Origin: Pseudomonas sp.
GTDB lineage: Bacteria; Pseudomonadota; Gammaproteobacteria; Pseudomonadales; Pseudomonadaceae
DNA: 41,085 nt
Direction of reading: 5' to 3'
Assembly: GCF_030690725.1 (NCBI RefSeq)
Contig: NZ_JAUYGD010000047.1
Span: 1 to 41,085, forward strand
Shown: positions 1 through 8,235 of the stretch, in pieces
Numbering within the stretch: position 1 is the first letter of the stretch
Layout: each line of letters starts with the position of its first letter
Position numbers and translations under genes: made by a program
The notes under the pieces: generated by a model
Database searches by the model: none
What the model saw: the letters and a program-made list of their open reading frames with translations, nothing else
What the model was told of the DNA's origin: nothing

Positions 1-447
1 GGCCAGCCGCTGGCCTACAACAAGGACAACCAGGAAGACAAGGAACCGCTGTTCGACGCCGCCGACACCCTGCGCGACTCGCTACGCGCCTTTGCCGACA
101 TGATCCCGGCGATCAAGCCCAAGCACGCGATCATGCGTGAAGCGGCGCTACGTGGCTTCTCCACCGCCACGGATCTCGCCGACTACCTGGTACGCAAGGG
201 CCTGCCGTTCCGCGATTGCCACGAGATCGTCGGCCATGCGGTGAAATATGGCGTCGAGTCCGGCAAGGACCTGGCCGAGATGAGCCTGGCCGAGCTGCGC
301 CAGTTCAGCGAGCAGATCGAGCAGGACGTGTTTGCCGTGCTGACCCTGGAAGGCTCGGTCAACGCCCGCGACCATATCGGCGGCACCGCGCCGAATCAGG
401 TGCGTGCGGCTGTCGTGCGCGGCCGCGAGCTGTTGGCTACGCGCTGA
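1..447 (+). CDS. argH: Argininosuccinate lyase, C-terminal part (partial)
   Basis: The reading frame is open from base 1 to a TGA at 445-447 and gives the last 148 residues of a protein of about 460. It contains the C-terminal helical region of the fumarase/aspartase superfamily member ArgH, including the stretch around [20 protein letters not shown] and the final [12 protein letters not shown] helix. ArgH splits argininosuccinate into arginine and fumarate in the cytoplasm, the last step of arginine synthesis. The signature loop and the start lie upstream of the window. The next gene begins 31 bases downstream on the same strand, so co-transcription is possible. Confidence 0.95.
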   Translation, partial: GQPLAYNKDNQEDKEPLFDAADTLRDSLRAFADMIPAIKPKHAIMREAALRGFSTATDLADYLVRKGLPFRDCHEIVGHAVKYGVESGKDLAEMSLAELRQFSEQIEQDVFAVLTLEGSVNARDHIGGTAPNQVRAAVVRGRELLATR

Positions 448-478
448 TCGTCGACACACCAAGGGAAAGGGATGTCCC

Positions 479-721
479 ATGCTCGAGCTATTGCTACGCG
501 GCCTGGCTGTCCTGGCGGAAGTCGTACTGGAGCTGGTGTTCGGCTACCTCTTCTACGCCAGCGGCTGGCTGGTGCTGCGTCTGCTCACGCTGGGCAGCTA
601 TCCGCGCCTGCCGCTGCGTATATCCGACCCGATGGACCCGCGCAGCAGCTGGGTCAGCGCCTTCGGCTTTCTCTGTGTGGCCGGCCTGCCGCTGACTGTT
701 CTGGTTTTTCTCTACGGTTAA
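479..721 (+). CDS. Small inner-membrane protein, 80 aa
   Basis: An 80-residue protein of unknown function. The start at 479 is chosen because a purine-rich ribosome site (AAGGGAAAGGG, about 461-471) lies just before it. Two hydrophobic stretches, roughly residues 3-37 (AVLAEVVLELVFGYLFYASG region) and 59-79, are separated by a polar segment with the sequence PLRISDPMDPRSS, suggesting two membrane passes. It sits between argH and a GNAT acetyltransferase on the same strand with short gaps. Small proteins of this type are common in Pseudomonas, but I know no assigned role. Confidence 0.8.
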   Translation: MLELLLRGLAVLAEVVLELVFGYLFYASGWLVLRLLTLGSYPRLPLRISDPMDPRSSWVSAFGFLCVAGLPLTVLVFLYG

Positions 722-727
722 GTACCC

Positions 728-1207
728 ATGTCTCTGCATATCCGCACCGCTACCATCGAAGACGCCGCCCTGATCCTGGGTTTTATCACCGACCTGGCGA
801 TCTACGAGAAAGCCGAGCATGAGGTGAAGACCGACGCAGCGGGGATCGAGGCGAGCCTGTTCGGCCCCGAAAGCAGCACCCGCGCGCTGATCTGTGAGCA
901 TGAAGGTCAGCCGATTGGCTATGCCGTGTACTTTTTCAATTACTCGACCTGGCTGGGCAAACACGGGCTGTACCTTGAAGACCTCTACGTCAGCCCGGAA
1001 AAGCGCGGCGTGGGCGCGGGCAAAGCCCTGCTGCGTCACCTCGCGCAGCAGGCCGTGGCCAAAGGCTGTGGCCGTTTCGAGTGGGCCGTGCTGGACTGGA
1101 ACCAGCCAGCCATTGATTTCTACCAGTCGTTCGGCGCCCGCCCGCAGGACGAATGGACCACCTACCGCCTTACCGGCCAGGCTTTGCTGGATTTTGCCCA
1201 AGGCTGA
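728..1207 (+). CDS. GNAT-family N-acetyltransferase
   Basis: A 159-residue cytoplasmic protein with the single GNAT fold. It opens with IRTATIEDAALILGFI, typical of GNAT strand 1 and helix 1. The acetyl-CoA pyrophosphate-binding motif A is visible at about residues 95-115 (LYVSPEKRGVGAGKALLRHL), and the C-terminal motif WAVLDWNQPAIDFYQSFGA is characteristic of the family branch that includes spermidine/diamine-like acetyltransferases. The substrate cannot be told from sequence. It starts 7 bases after the preceding stop, so it is probably translated from a shared transcript. Confidence 0.88.
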   Translation: MSLHIRTATIEDAALILGFITDLAIYEKAEHEVKTDAAGIEASLFGPESSTRALICEHEGQPIGYAVYFFNYSTWLGKHGLYLEDLYVSPEKRGVGAGKALLRHLAQQAVAKGCGRFEWAVLDWNQPAIDFYQSFGARPQDEWTTYRLTGQALLDFAQG

Positions 1208-1231
1208 AGCAGCACTCTTTTGGAGCAGCAT

Positions 1232-1501
1232 ATGAGCGAGCAAGACGACGAAGATTTCGCCCAGGACACCCTGATCCAGGCCATCGAAAACCAGCTGGAA
1301 GCCGGCGAACCGGCCTTCGTCCAGGCGGTGCTGAACAAGCTGAGCCTGGTCGGCTATGAACGCGAAGAGATCATCGAGCTGATGGCCCTGGTGCTGGCCG
1401 ATGAAATCGACGTCATGCTGCGCGATGACCGCCCCTTCGATCTCACCCGCTACGAGCAGGGCCTGCGCGCCTTGCCCGAGCTACCCGAACAGGCGTCGTA
1501 A
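1232..1501 (+). CDS. Conserved acidic hypothetical protein, 89 aa
   Basis: An 89-residue, strongly acidic, predicted all-helical protein starting MSEQDDEDFAQDTLIQAIE. The ATG at 1232 is preferred over an upstream TTG at 1220 because GGAG at 1222-1225 is well spaced for it. No known domain, signal peptide or membrane segment is visible. It follows the acetyltransferase by 24 bases and is probably part of the same transcript. I do not recognise a function. Confidence 0.8.
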   Translation: MSEQDDEDFAQDTLIQAIENQLEAGEPAFVQAVLNKLSLVGYEREEIIELMALVLADEIDVMLRDDRPFDLTRYEQGLRALPELPEQAS

Positions 1502-1679
1502 ACAACCCGGAAAAATTTACCCCACAGCACTCCAACTTCTGGCAGCATCAGGTCACAGGCAGACTGCCTGGGGCTTCACTACACTGCCTTCGCAGGCTGC
1601 CTGTTGTTTCAGCCGATTTATCGCAGCGGGTGCTGCCGCCGCCGGCCGCAGCTCACTAAAACAAGAAGCTGGAGTACTT

Positions 1680-1925
1680 ATGGCCTTTACCCCTGAACTG
1701 ATTGCCGAACTGGAAATCCTCGCGCTGTACAACCTGGGCACCACCCAGGAAGGAATCAAGGTTCACCACACTGCCACTCCCTCGGCAATTGCCGCCGCCA
1801 AACGCCTGCACGACAAAGGCCTGATCAATCAACCCGACGGCGGCTACCTGACCAGCCTGGGCCTCGACGCCGCCGAACACGCGCAAGTTCTGCTGACCAT
1901 TCTCAATGTGACCGAAGCGGCCTAA
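1680..1925 (+). CDS. TIGR02647 family protein, 81 aa
   Basis: An 81-residue protein matching the pattern I recall for TIGR02647: an initial FTPELIAELEILALYNLGTT, a central GIKVHHTATPSAIAAAKRL and a final DGGYLTSLGLDAAEHAQVLL. The succession of helices plus the short turn 'DGGYLTSLG' resembles a small winged-helix domain, but no function is established for the family. The start at 1680 lies behind AGCTGGAG (about 1668-1675). The 178-base gap before it suggests its own promoter, and it stands just upstream of cyaA. Confidence 0.85.
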   Translation: MAFTPELIAELEILALYNLGTTQEGIKVHHTATPSAIAAAKRLHDKGLINQPDGGYLTSLGLDAAEHAQVLLTILNVTEAA

Positions 1926-2102
1926 GAAGCGCCCTCACATCGCGCCAACCAGTGCGTGATCGAAACCGTTTCTGAGCCAACCCAGCCTGCGTTGCAGCGG
2001 CTTGCTCAAGCTGCCCGCGACGCAGGCGATAACCCTGTATCCGCAGCCGTCCGCCAGCCACCTGGCAAGGCATGATCACGCACCGCCCTGCAGAGCCTGA
2101 GC

Positions 2103-4958
2103 ATGAGTCGTACCGAGGAAATTCGCCCGGACATTGAAGACGGTATCGACCGCAAGGTACTGACGCAGCTGCGTGCGCGCTTCCTCAAACTCAACCAGGG
2201 CCGTCTGCAGCGCGCCATGCAGGCGCTGTCGACGCGCCAGCAACTGGTGCTCAAGCTGTTGCCGTTGCTGTTCCACGTCAATCATCCGCTGCTGCCGGGC
2301 TACGTGTCCGGGCTGACCCCGGCCGGCCTCAGCGGCTTCGAGCCGGATGACGAGCTGCTGTCCGAAGTGCAGCGCCTGACCCGCTCGTTCGCCTACAAGC
2401 CCTACCGCGGCAAACAGACGCTGCCGATCCACGGCCTGTTTCTGATGGGCAGCCTGGGCACCGTGGCCCAGGCCGAGCAAAGCGATATGGACCTGTGGGT
2501 GTGCCACGCCAGCGACCTCAGCCAGCAACAGCTGCATGAGCTGCACAAGAAGTGCGCGCTGCTGGAAAGCTGGGCGGCCACCTTCGGCGCCGAAGCGCAT
2601 TTCTTTCTCATCGACCCGGCCCGTTTCACCCAGGGCGAACGCGAAGCGCAACTGACCTCGGATGACTGCGGCACCACCCAGCACTACCTGCTGCTCGACG
2701 AGTTCTACCGCACCGCCATCTGGCTCGGCGGGCGCACGCCGCTGTGGTGGCTGGTGCCGGTGTATGAAGAGCAGCGCTATCAGCACTACACCAGCACCTT
2801 GCTGGCCAAGCGCTTTATCCGCGCCGAGGACGTGCTCGACCTCGGCCACCTGGCGCGTATTCCGCCGGAAGAATTTATCGGCGCCGGCATGTGGCAGCTG
2901 TTCAAGGGCATCGAGTCGCCCTACAAATCGGTGCTCAAGCTGCTGCTCACCGAGGTTTACGCCAGCGAACACCCCAAGGTCGAGTGCCTGTCACTGCGCT
3001 TCAAGCAGGCGGTGTTCGCCAATCGCCTGGACGTCGACGAGCTCGACCCCTACATCGTGGTCTACCGCCGCCTGGAGGAATACCTCAAGGCCCGTGGCGA
3101 GCATGAGCGCCTGGAGCTGATCCGCCGCTGCCTGTACCTCAAGGTCGACAAGAAGCTCAGCCGCCCACCGCGCAACAACCGCAAGAGCTGGCAACGCCTG
3201 CTGCTCGAGCGCCTGACCCGCGACTGGAACTGGGACAGCCGCCAGTTGGCGATGCTCGACAGCCGCAGCCAGTGGAAGGTGCGCCAAGTCAGCGCCGAGC
3301 GGCGCATGCTGGTCAACGAGCTGACCTACAGCTACCGCTTTCTCTCCGAATTTGCCCGCAGCGAACACGCCGGCAGCTCGCTCAACAGCCGTGATCTGGG
3401 CATCCTCGGCCGCCGCCTTTACGCCGCCTTCGAGCGCAAGGCCGGCAAGATCGAATTTATCAACCCAGGCATCGCCCCGGACCTCGCCGAAGACACCCTG
3501 ACCCTGGCGCAGAGCCCCAGCCCGGACGAGCCCAATGAAACGCTGTGGGCGCTCTACAGTGGCAGCGTCAACGCTCAGGATCTGGAGGACTTCTCACCGC
3601 TCAAGCGCTCGCGCGAGCTTATCGAGCTGCTCGCCTGGTGCCAGCGCAATGGCGTGATCGACAACAGCACGCGGCTGTCGCTGCATCCAGGCTCCAGCGA
3701 CCTGACCGAGTACGAGCTGTCCAACCTGCTCAGCAGCCTGCAACAGGTGGTGCCACTGCCTTTGCCGGCGGTCGATGAAGCGGCGCTGCTCAGCGCCAGC
3801 GTGCCCGGCGAGGTGCTGCTGCTGGTCAACGTCGGCATCGACCCGCTCAAGCAGTTCAGCCAGATGAACATGCACATGACCACCGAGCGCACCGATGCGC
3901 TGGGCTATTCCGGGGTGCGCGAGAACCTGATTCTGACCATCGACCAGGTCACCCTGAACAGCTGGAACGAGCTACTGGTGACCCGCTATGACGGCCCGCA
4001 CGCGCTGCTCGACTGCCTGCGCGACTTCCTCAACGCCCTGCCCGCCAGCGGCCGCAAGCCCAATCTGCGGGTGCGCTGCTTCTGCCGCAACCGTGCCACG
4101 GCGATTGCCGAACGAGTCGAAGAGCTGTTCCGCGAAACCCTCGGCAGCTTCAGCAGCGAACAGGCCAACCGCTACCTGCTGCAGATCAAACAGCACTACC
4201 ACGTACTCGAACTGAAGCCCGGCCACGTCAACCACACCAGCCTGAAAGACCTGCCCACACTGATCGACCACCTGGGCGAGGAGCTTCCCGGTTACAGCGA
4301 GCTGCACCTGGACCGCAGCGCCCTGGAAGGTGAGGACCTGGCGCTGATCCTGCCCGTGGGCCGGCCGCAGTGCATTCAGGTGTTCTACCGGCTGAACGAA
4401 GCCAGCGCCACGGCCGAACTGAGCGTGCTCGACGAACACAACGCCCTGTGGCGTCAGCAGATGCCGTTCCGTGATGAACAAAGCCTGCTGACCCCGCTGC
4501 AACGCTTTCTACAGTCGGTGCTGTACCGGCGCAACGCCTTGCTGCCGCTGGATAACCTGCCGGCGCATCAGCCGCTGGAGGTGCTGTATTACCAGGTGCT
4601 GCCGGATGCGCCGCTGCGCGCCCAACGCCTGGAACGCCGACCGCCGCCGCTGTCACCGATCAGCCACCCGTTCTATGACGTGCAGGCCATCGTCGAGCCG
4701 GCAGATGGTAAGCGCTCACACGTCACCCTGTACTGTAATCACCGTGAATTTTCCGAGCTGGAGTATGCCGGCGACCTGTTCGCTGCCGTCGCCCAGCACA
4801 TCCTCGCGCAACGCCGCGATGGCGCACGCTACCCCTGCTATATCACCGACCTCGACCTGTCGGCGGTACTCGGCGAAGGGCATATGCAGAGCGTGCATTA
4901 CCTGCGTTACAAAAGCCGCCTGGAAGCGGCGCTGAATCAGGCACTGCAGAAAGCCTGA
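2103..4958 (+). CDS. cyaA: Class I adenylate cyclase
   Basis: A 951-residue cytoplasmic protein that makes cyclic AMP from ATP. cAMP activates Vfr/Crp-type regulators. The nucleotidyltransferase-like catalytic core lies in the N-terminal half: the Gly-Ser pair at residues 116-117 (LFLMGSLGT) is followed by D128-M-D130 and W132, the metal-binding DxD signature of class I cyclases. The C-terminal half is the longer regulatory region of the family. Length and colinearity are normal and the gene looks intact. The ATG lies 177 bases after the preceding gene, so it probably has its own promoter. Its TGA directly abuts the convergent lipase stop codon. Confidence 0.95.
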   Translation: MSRTEEIRPDIEDGIDRKVLTQLRARFLKLNQGRLQRAMQALSTRQQLVLKLLPLLFHVNHPLLPGYVSGLTPAGLSGFEPDDELLSEVQRLTRSFAYKPYRGKQTLPIHGLFLMGSLGTVAQAEQSDMDLWVCHASDLSQQQLHELHKKCALLESWAATFGAEAHFFLIDPARFTQGEREAQLTSDDCGTTQHYLLLDEFYRTAIWLGGRTPLWWLVPVYEEQRYQHYTSTLLAKRFIRAEDVLDLGHLARIPPEEFIGAGMWQLFKGIESPYKSVLKLLLTEVYASEHPKVECLSLRFKQAVFANRLDVDELDPYIVVYRRLEEYLKARGEHERLELIRRCLYLKVDKKLSRPPRNNRKSWQRLLLERLTRDWNWDSRQLAMLDSRSQWKVRQVSAERRMLVNELTYSYRFLSEFARSEHAGSSLNSRDLGILGRRLYAAFERKAGKIEFINPGIAPDLAEDTLTLAQSPSPDEPNETLWALYSGSVNAQDLEDFSPLKRSRELIELLAWCQRNGVIDNSTRLSLHPGSSDLTEYELSNLLSSLQQVVPLPLPAVDEAALLSASVPGEVLLLVNVGIDPLKQFSQMNMHMTTERTDALGYSGVRENLILTIDQVTLNSWNELLVTRYDGPHALLDCLRDFLNALPASGRKPNLRVRCFCRNRATAIAERVEELFRETLGSFSSEQANRYLLQIKQHYHVLELKPGHVNHTSLKDLPTLIDHLGEELPGYSELHLDRSALEGEDLALILPVGRPQCIQVFYRLNEASATAELSVLDEHNALWRQQMPFRDEQSLLTPLQRFLQSVLYRRNALLPLDNLPAHQPLEVLYYQVLPDAPLRAQRLERRPPPLSPISHPFYDVQAIVEPADGKRSHVTLYCNHREFSELEYAGDLFAAVAQHILAQRRDGARYPCYITDLDLSAVLGEGHMQSVHYLRYKSRLEAALNQALQKA

Positions 4959-5759
4959 TCAGCCGCGCATCGGCGCCTGCGGGTTCTGCAAGGCGTACAG
5001 GTAACAGCCGGCCAGGCTGTGATTGTCGGCCACCGAGGCATAACTGGCCGTGAAGGTTACCGCCAACCCCAGATGCTGATATAGCCACTTGCCGGTAACG
5101 CCCGGCGGCACTTGCGGCACCAGATCACTGTCATTCACCACGCGGAAGGTCGGCACCTGCAACCCGTTGTAGTGCGCGGCGAAATCCGGGGCGGCCAGGC
5201 GCGGGCTGGCAAAGCTATAGTGTTGCAGTGGCAAGTCCGGCCAGCGTTCGCGCAGATCCAGCACTGCCAGGCTGGAGAGCGCACCACCCAGGCTATGCGC
5301 GCATACCCACAGTGGCCCGTTGGGCTGCTGAGTATCGACAGCCTGCAAAGCCTGGTCGCGTAGCGAGGTGTAGAGCTTGAGAAAGCCGTCATGCACATTG
5401 CCCAGGCCAGCTTGCCAGGGGTAAGCACGCTGATCGGCATCCAGATCATCCAGCCAGTCCTGCACCGTGTCTGTACCACGGAACACCAGATAGACCTCGC
5501 CCTGCGGGTCGCGCGCGGCAAAGCCGAAAGGTTCTGATTCGTTAAGAAAGTGCAGCTCGCTGAGCACGCTCCAGATCGGCGCGGAAAAGCCCCAGCCGGG
5601 CAGCGCAGGCAGCTGCCAGGTGAAATCCTCGGGCCGCCGTGGGCGCTGCTGGGCTTGCCACTGGCTGTATTGGTCGTAGGCCGAACTGACCAACTGCGCG
5701 CATTGCAGCGCGCGAGGAAGGTCAAAACCTTGGGGAAAGTACAGGGGTAGACTGGACAT
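4959..5759 (-). CDS. Class 3 lipase family protein
   Basis: A 266-residue alpha/beta hydrolase of the lipase class 3 (PF01764) type. FRGTD at residues 93-97 is the family oxyanion-region motif. AHSLGGA at 154-160 holds the nucleophile Ser156, in a variant elbow with Ala in place of the usual Gly. Asp212 (VVNDSDLVPQ) and His247 (ADNHSLAGC) complete a plausible triad. No signal peptide is seen, so it may be intracellular or leave by another route. The ATG is followed by normal coding from residue 1. Its stop is directly adjacent to the cyaA stop on the other strand. The substrate is unknown. Confidence 0.88.
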   Translation of the reverse strand: MSSLPLYFPQGFDLPRALQCAQLVSSAYDQYSQWQAQQRPRRPEDFTWQLPALPGWGFSAPIWSVLSELHFLNESEPFGFAARDPQGEVYLVFRGTDTVQDWLDDLDADQRAYPWQAGLGNVHDGFLKLYTSLRDQALQAVDTQQPNGPLWVCAHSLGGALSSLAVLDLRERWPDLPLQHYSFASPRLAAPDFAAHYNGLQVPTFRVVNDSDLVPQVPPGVTGKWLYQHLGLAVTFTASYASVADNHSLAGCYLYALQNPQAPMRG

Positions 5760-5816
5760 ACGGCCTCCATGCCGAGATTGGCTTAGCTCTACTCTAGAAG
5801 GCTTTGCCCAATCTGC

Positions 5817-6230
5817 TCACTCGGCGCGGCTGTATTCGCCCGCCGCTTCCGGCTGATACTCCACCGCCAGCAGGGTCAGCTTGAGCACTTTGCCGCCGGG
5901 CGCGGCCCAGTCGATATGCTGGCCCACGGACAGCCCCAGCAGCGCCGTACCGACCGGCGCCAGCACCGACACACAGCCTTCACCGCCAGCGTCCTGCGGG
6001 TAAACCAGGGTCAGGTGGTAATCCTTGCCGCTGCTTTCTTCACGGCAATGCACCCGCGAATTCATGGTCACCACCCCGGCCGGCACTTCGTCGTGGCCAA
6101 CCACATCGGCACGGTCCAGTTCGGCCTGCAACGCAATGGCACTGGGGCCGAAGTCATCCAGGCTGTCGAGCAGGTGCTCCAGGCGCTGCAGGTCAAGACG
6201 GGTAATGGTGAGCGAAGGTGCGCTGGTCAT
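5817..6230 (-). CDS. rnk: Rnk, regulator of nucleoside diphosphate kinase
   Basis: A 137-residue protein with the Rnk N-terminal coiled segment (TITRLDLQRLEHLLDSL) and a C-terminal GreA/GreB-like domain. The latter includes NSRVHCRE, YHLTLVYPQDA and LAPVGTALLGLSVGQHIDW. Rnk binds RNA polymerase in the secondary-channel region and in Pseudomonas affects nucleoside diphosphate kinase levels. The ATG at 6230 is chosen over an in-frame start at 6269 because it gives the usual family length and is preceded by AGGAG. A strong minus-strand terminator ends only about 30 bases upstream of the start. Confidence 0.92.
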   Translation of the reverse strand: MTSAPSLTITRLDLQRLEHLLDSLDDFGPSAIALQAELDRADVVGHDEVPAGVVTMNSRVHCREESSGKDYHLTLVYPQDAGGEGCVSVLAPVGTALLGLSVGQHIDWAAPGGKVLKLTLLAVEYQPEAAGEYSRAE

Positions 6231-6259
6231 GGTGCGGATATATCTCCTACCTAAGGGCA

Positions 6260-6295
6260 AAAAAAGCAAAACCCCATCAAGGAGATGGGGTTTGC
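6260..6295 (-). terminator. Intrinsic terminator upstream of rnk
   Basis: On the minus strand a 10-bp perfect stem (arms 6284-6293 and 6269-6278) with a 5-base loop is followed by a T-rich run (complement of 6261-6265). It would end transcripts arriving from cyaY and the DUF1289 gene. It lies so close to the rnk start that any rnk promoter must sit inside or upstream of it. Confidence 0.85.
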
Positions 6296-6346
6296 AGGGG
6301 TTAGGCCGACCGTATCACAGCCACTCAAATAAACAAGACCGCCCGG

Positions 6347-6553
6347 TCAAGGTATGCCGTGATGCTGCTGTAAGCGGGCCTCGGCAGCCGCGCAGATGGC
6401 GCGTTTGCCGGGCATGTCGGCTTTGCTCCAAGCAAGAATTTCCTGCAGCGTGCGGCCACAGCCCAGGCAGATATCCTGATCATCCAGACAACACTGGCGA
6501 CGACAGGGCGAGGCGACCTCCTGGCCCGCGCCGTCAGAGCTCTTCGAACTCAA
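6347..6553 (-). CDS. DUF1289 family small cysteine-rich protein
   Basis: About 68 residues with the DUF1289 signature SPCRRQC-C-LDDQDICLGCGRT-LQEILAW: four conserved cysteines spaced like a metal or Fe-S site, then a short helix WSKADMPGKRAICAAAEARL. No ATG exists in frame between the cyaY stop and the first conserved Cys. The TTG at 6553 (giving SSKSSDGAGQE before the motif) is my best guess and overlaps the end of cyaY by 20 bases; a GTG at 6562 is an alternative. The function of the family is unknown. Translational coupling to cyaY is likely, with an AGGAGG-like run at about 6515-6521. Confidence 0.7.
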   Translation of the reverse strand: MSSKSSDGAGQEVASPCRRQCCLDDQDICLGCGRTLQEILAWSKADMPGKRAICAAAEARLQQHHGIP

Positions 6554-6866
6554 GGTCGGCACCGGATTGTTCGAGGGTGATGCGCGCCAGCATTTCGCCC
6601 AGCTGCTCGTCGCTGCTGTCGCAGATCCAACGCTCACTGGCCTGGTCATAATCGAAGTGGAAGCCACCCGAACGCGCCGCCAGCCACAGCTGACGCAGCG
6701 GCTCCTGACGGCTGAAAATCAGCTGAGTGCCGTTTTCAAAACGCACAGTCAGCACTCCAGCGGAGTTTTCCAGATCGAGGTCCAGGTCGCTGTCATCGAA
6801 AATATCTTCCACCGCCTGCTGGGTGGCATCGACCAGATCGTGAAAGCGGGCTTCGGTCAAACTCAT
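6534..6866 (-). CDS. cyaY: CyaY, bacterial frataxin
   Basis: A 110-residue frataxin homologue. The acidic first helix (VEDIFDDSDLDLDLENSAG) supplies the ferric/ferrous iron-binding ridge, and the beta-sheet core includes GVLTVRFENGTQLIFSRQEP, LRQLWLAARSGGFHFDY and RWICDS. CyaY binds iron and the cysteine desulfurase IscS and modulates Fe-S cluster assembly in the cytoplasm. Length and motif order match the family. It is transcribed away from lptM, with an AraC gene inserted between them on the same strand as cyaY. Confidence 0.95.
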   Translation of the reverse strand: MSLTEARFHDLVDATQQAVEDIFDDSDLDLDLENSAGVLTVRFENGTQLIFSRQEPLRQLWLAARSGGFHFDYDQASERWICDSSDEQLGEMLARITLEQSGADLEFEEL

Positions 6867-6918
6867 TGCGACTTACCTCAAAAAATTCAGCGACTGCAAA
6901 AGTCTTGGGCTGCGGTGA

Positions 6919-7959
6919 TTAATGATCTTTCAGCTGGCGGCGATATTCGCCTGGGCTTTGCCCGGTCCAGCGGCGGAATGCGCGGGCCAGTGAACCGGGT
7001 TCACTGAAGCCGACCAGGAAGGCGATTTCCGCCAGTTCCAGCGCCGGGTCACGCAGGTAATGCAACACCAGCTGCTGGCGGGTTTCATCCACCAACTGAT
7101 TGAAGGATAACCCGGCTTCGCGCAAACGCCGCTGCAGGGTACGCGGACTGAGCGCCAAACGCGCGGCGATTTGCTGCAGGTCGGCGCCCACTTCCGGCAG
7201 CTGGCGCGACAATTCCAGGCGTGCGCGGTCGAGCACGCTATGGCCCTGCTGAATCTCGCCAAGCAGGCGATCGGCATAGGCGTCGAGCATCAGGCGCACC
7301 TGGGCATCGGCCTGGCCGAGCGGCGTGGCGAGCAAACGTTTGGGAAATACCAGGGCGTTATCGGCCTGATCGAACAGCACCGGGCAACGGAATATCCGCT
7401 GGTATTCCGAGGTATCCGCCGGGGCCGAATGCTGGAAGCGCACCTCGGTCGGTGGAATATCCAGGCCGCTGATCCAGTGGCCAAACGTTACCCAGCCCGC
7501 CAGGGTTTCTTCGCTGAGCTGACGCTTCTGCTGCGGCAACAACGGCTGCCAGCTGTGCGCCACCTGCGGCTCCAGCCCTGCACGCGGCGGCTCATCGGCC
7601 AGATCGACCTGACCCAGATTACCGACCAGCGCGGCGTAGCGCGCCTGACGATGCAATGCGTCGGCGAGGGTCGCGCAACTCATGATCAGGTAACCCAGCA
7701 CGCCGTAATAACCGGGGCGCACGGCCTCGCCCAGGTGCAATCCCAGCTGCTCATCGCCGGTCAGCCTTACGCCATGGCCGAGCAGTTCCAGGTAGGTGCT
7801 GGCGGCGATGCGTTGATCACGCTGAGCAAGAAGCTGCGGGCTGAGCTGCACCCGCTCCAGCAGTTCAGCGCTGTCGACGCCCTGGCGCGTCAGGTAATCG
7901 AGCAAACCTTGCAGGTAGGCAACGGAAACCGAGCTGCTCACGGGTACGGGGTTGTCCAT
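6919..7959 (-). CDS. AraC-family transcriptional regulator (Arabinose_bd type)
   Basis: A 346-residue regulator. The N-terminal two thirds match the effector-binding domain seen in OruR/ArgR-like and other Pseudomonas AraC proteins (PF12625; LGLHLGEAVRPGYYGVLGYL near residues 73-92). The C-terminal region (about 250-340) carries two helix-turn-helix units, DLQQIAARLALSPRTLQRRL and LELAEIAFLVGFSEPGSLAR. The effector is unknown. Its closest neighbours, cyaY and lptM, give no functional link, so it may control a distant locus. It is divergent from lptM with a 141-base gap. Confidence 0.92.
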   Translation of the reverse strand: MDNPVPVSSSVSVAYLQGLLDYLTRQGVDSAELLERVQLSPQLLAQRDQRIAASTYLELLGHGVRLTGDEQLGLHLGEAVRPGYYGVLGYLIMSCATLADALHRQARYAALVGNLGQVDLADEPPRAGLEPQVAHSWQPLLPQQKRQLSEETLAGWVTFGHWISGLDIPPTEVRFQHSAPADTSEYQRIFRCPVLFDQADNALVFPKRLLATPLGQADAQVRLMLDAYADRLLGEIQQGHSVLDRARLELSRQLPEVGADLQQIAARLALSPRTLQRRLREAGLSFNQLVDETRQQLVLHYLRDPALELAEIAFLVGFSEPGSLARAFRRWTGQSPGEYRRQLKDH

Positions 7960-8100
7960 CCAGTCTCCTGATCACTGGCGATGGGTGCATCGCCAAAGAT
8001 ACAGGCAAAGCCCCGCCCGACGGGAACCCCGGCGCATAGGCAAGGCGCCGGGGGGCCGGTATACTCCGGCGCAATCATGCTTTATTACAAGGATTCCACC

Positions 8101-8226
8101 ATGAAGCGGTTATTTACTGCCTTTGTCGCGATGCTTGCCGTCAGCGCCCTGCTCGCTGGCTGCGGCCAGAAAGGCCCGCTGTACCTGCCGGAAGAAAGCC
8201 AGCCAGCGCCTGCGCAAACCGAATAG
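8101..8226 (+). CDS. lptM: LptM lipoprotein (YifL/LppL)
   Basis: A 41-residue lipoprotein precursor. A basic start (MKR), a hydrophobic stretch and the lipobox LLAGC place the lipidated Cys at residue 21. It is followed by the hallmark GQKGPLYLP that defines LptM. In E. coli LptM helps mature the outer-membrane LPS translocon LptDE by mimicking LPS. AAGGA at about 8088-8092 selects this ATG over an upstream in-frame start at 7981. A possible -10 (TATACT, 8060-8065) lies upstream. The gene is first in the lysA-dapF-xerC run, its usual place in gammaproteobacteria. Confidence 0.93.
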   Translation: MKRLFTAFVAMLAVSALLAGCGQKGPLYLPEESQPAPAQTE

Positions 8227-8235
8227 GGACAGCTT

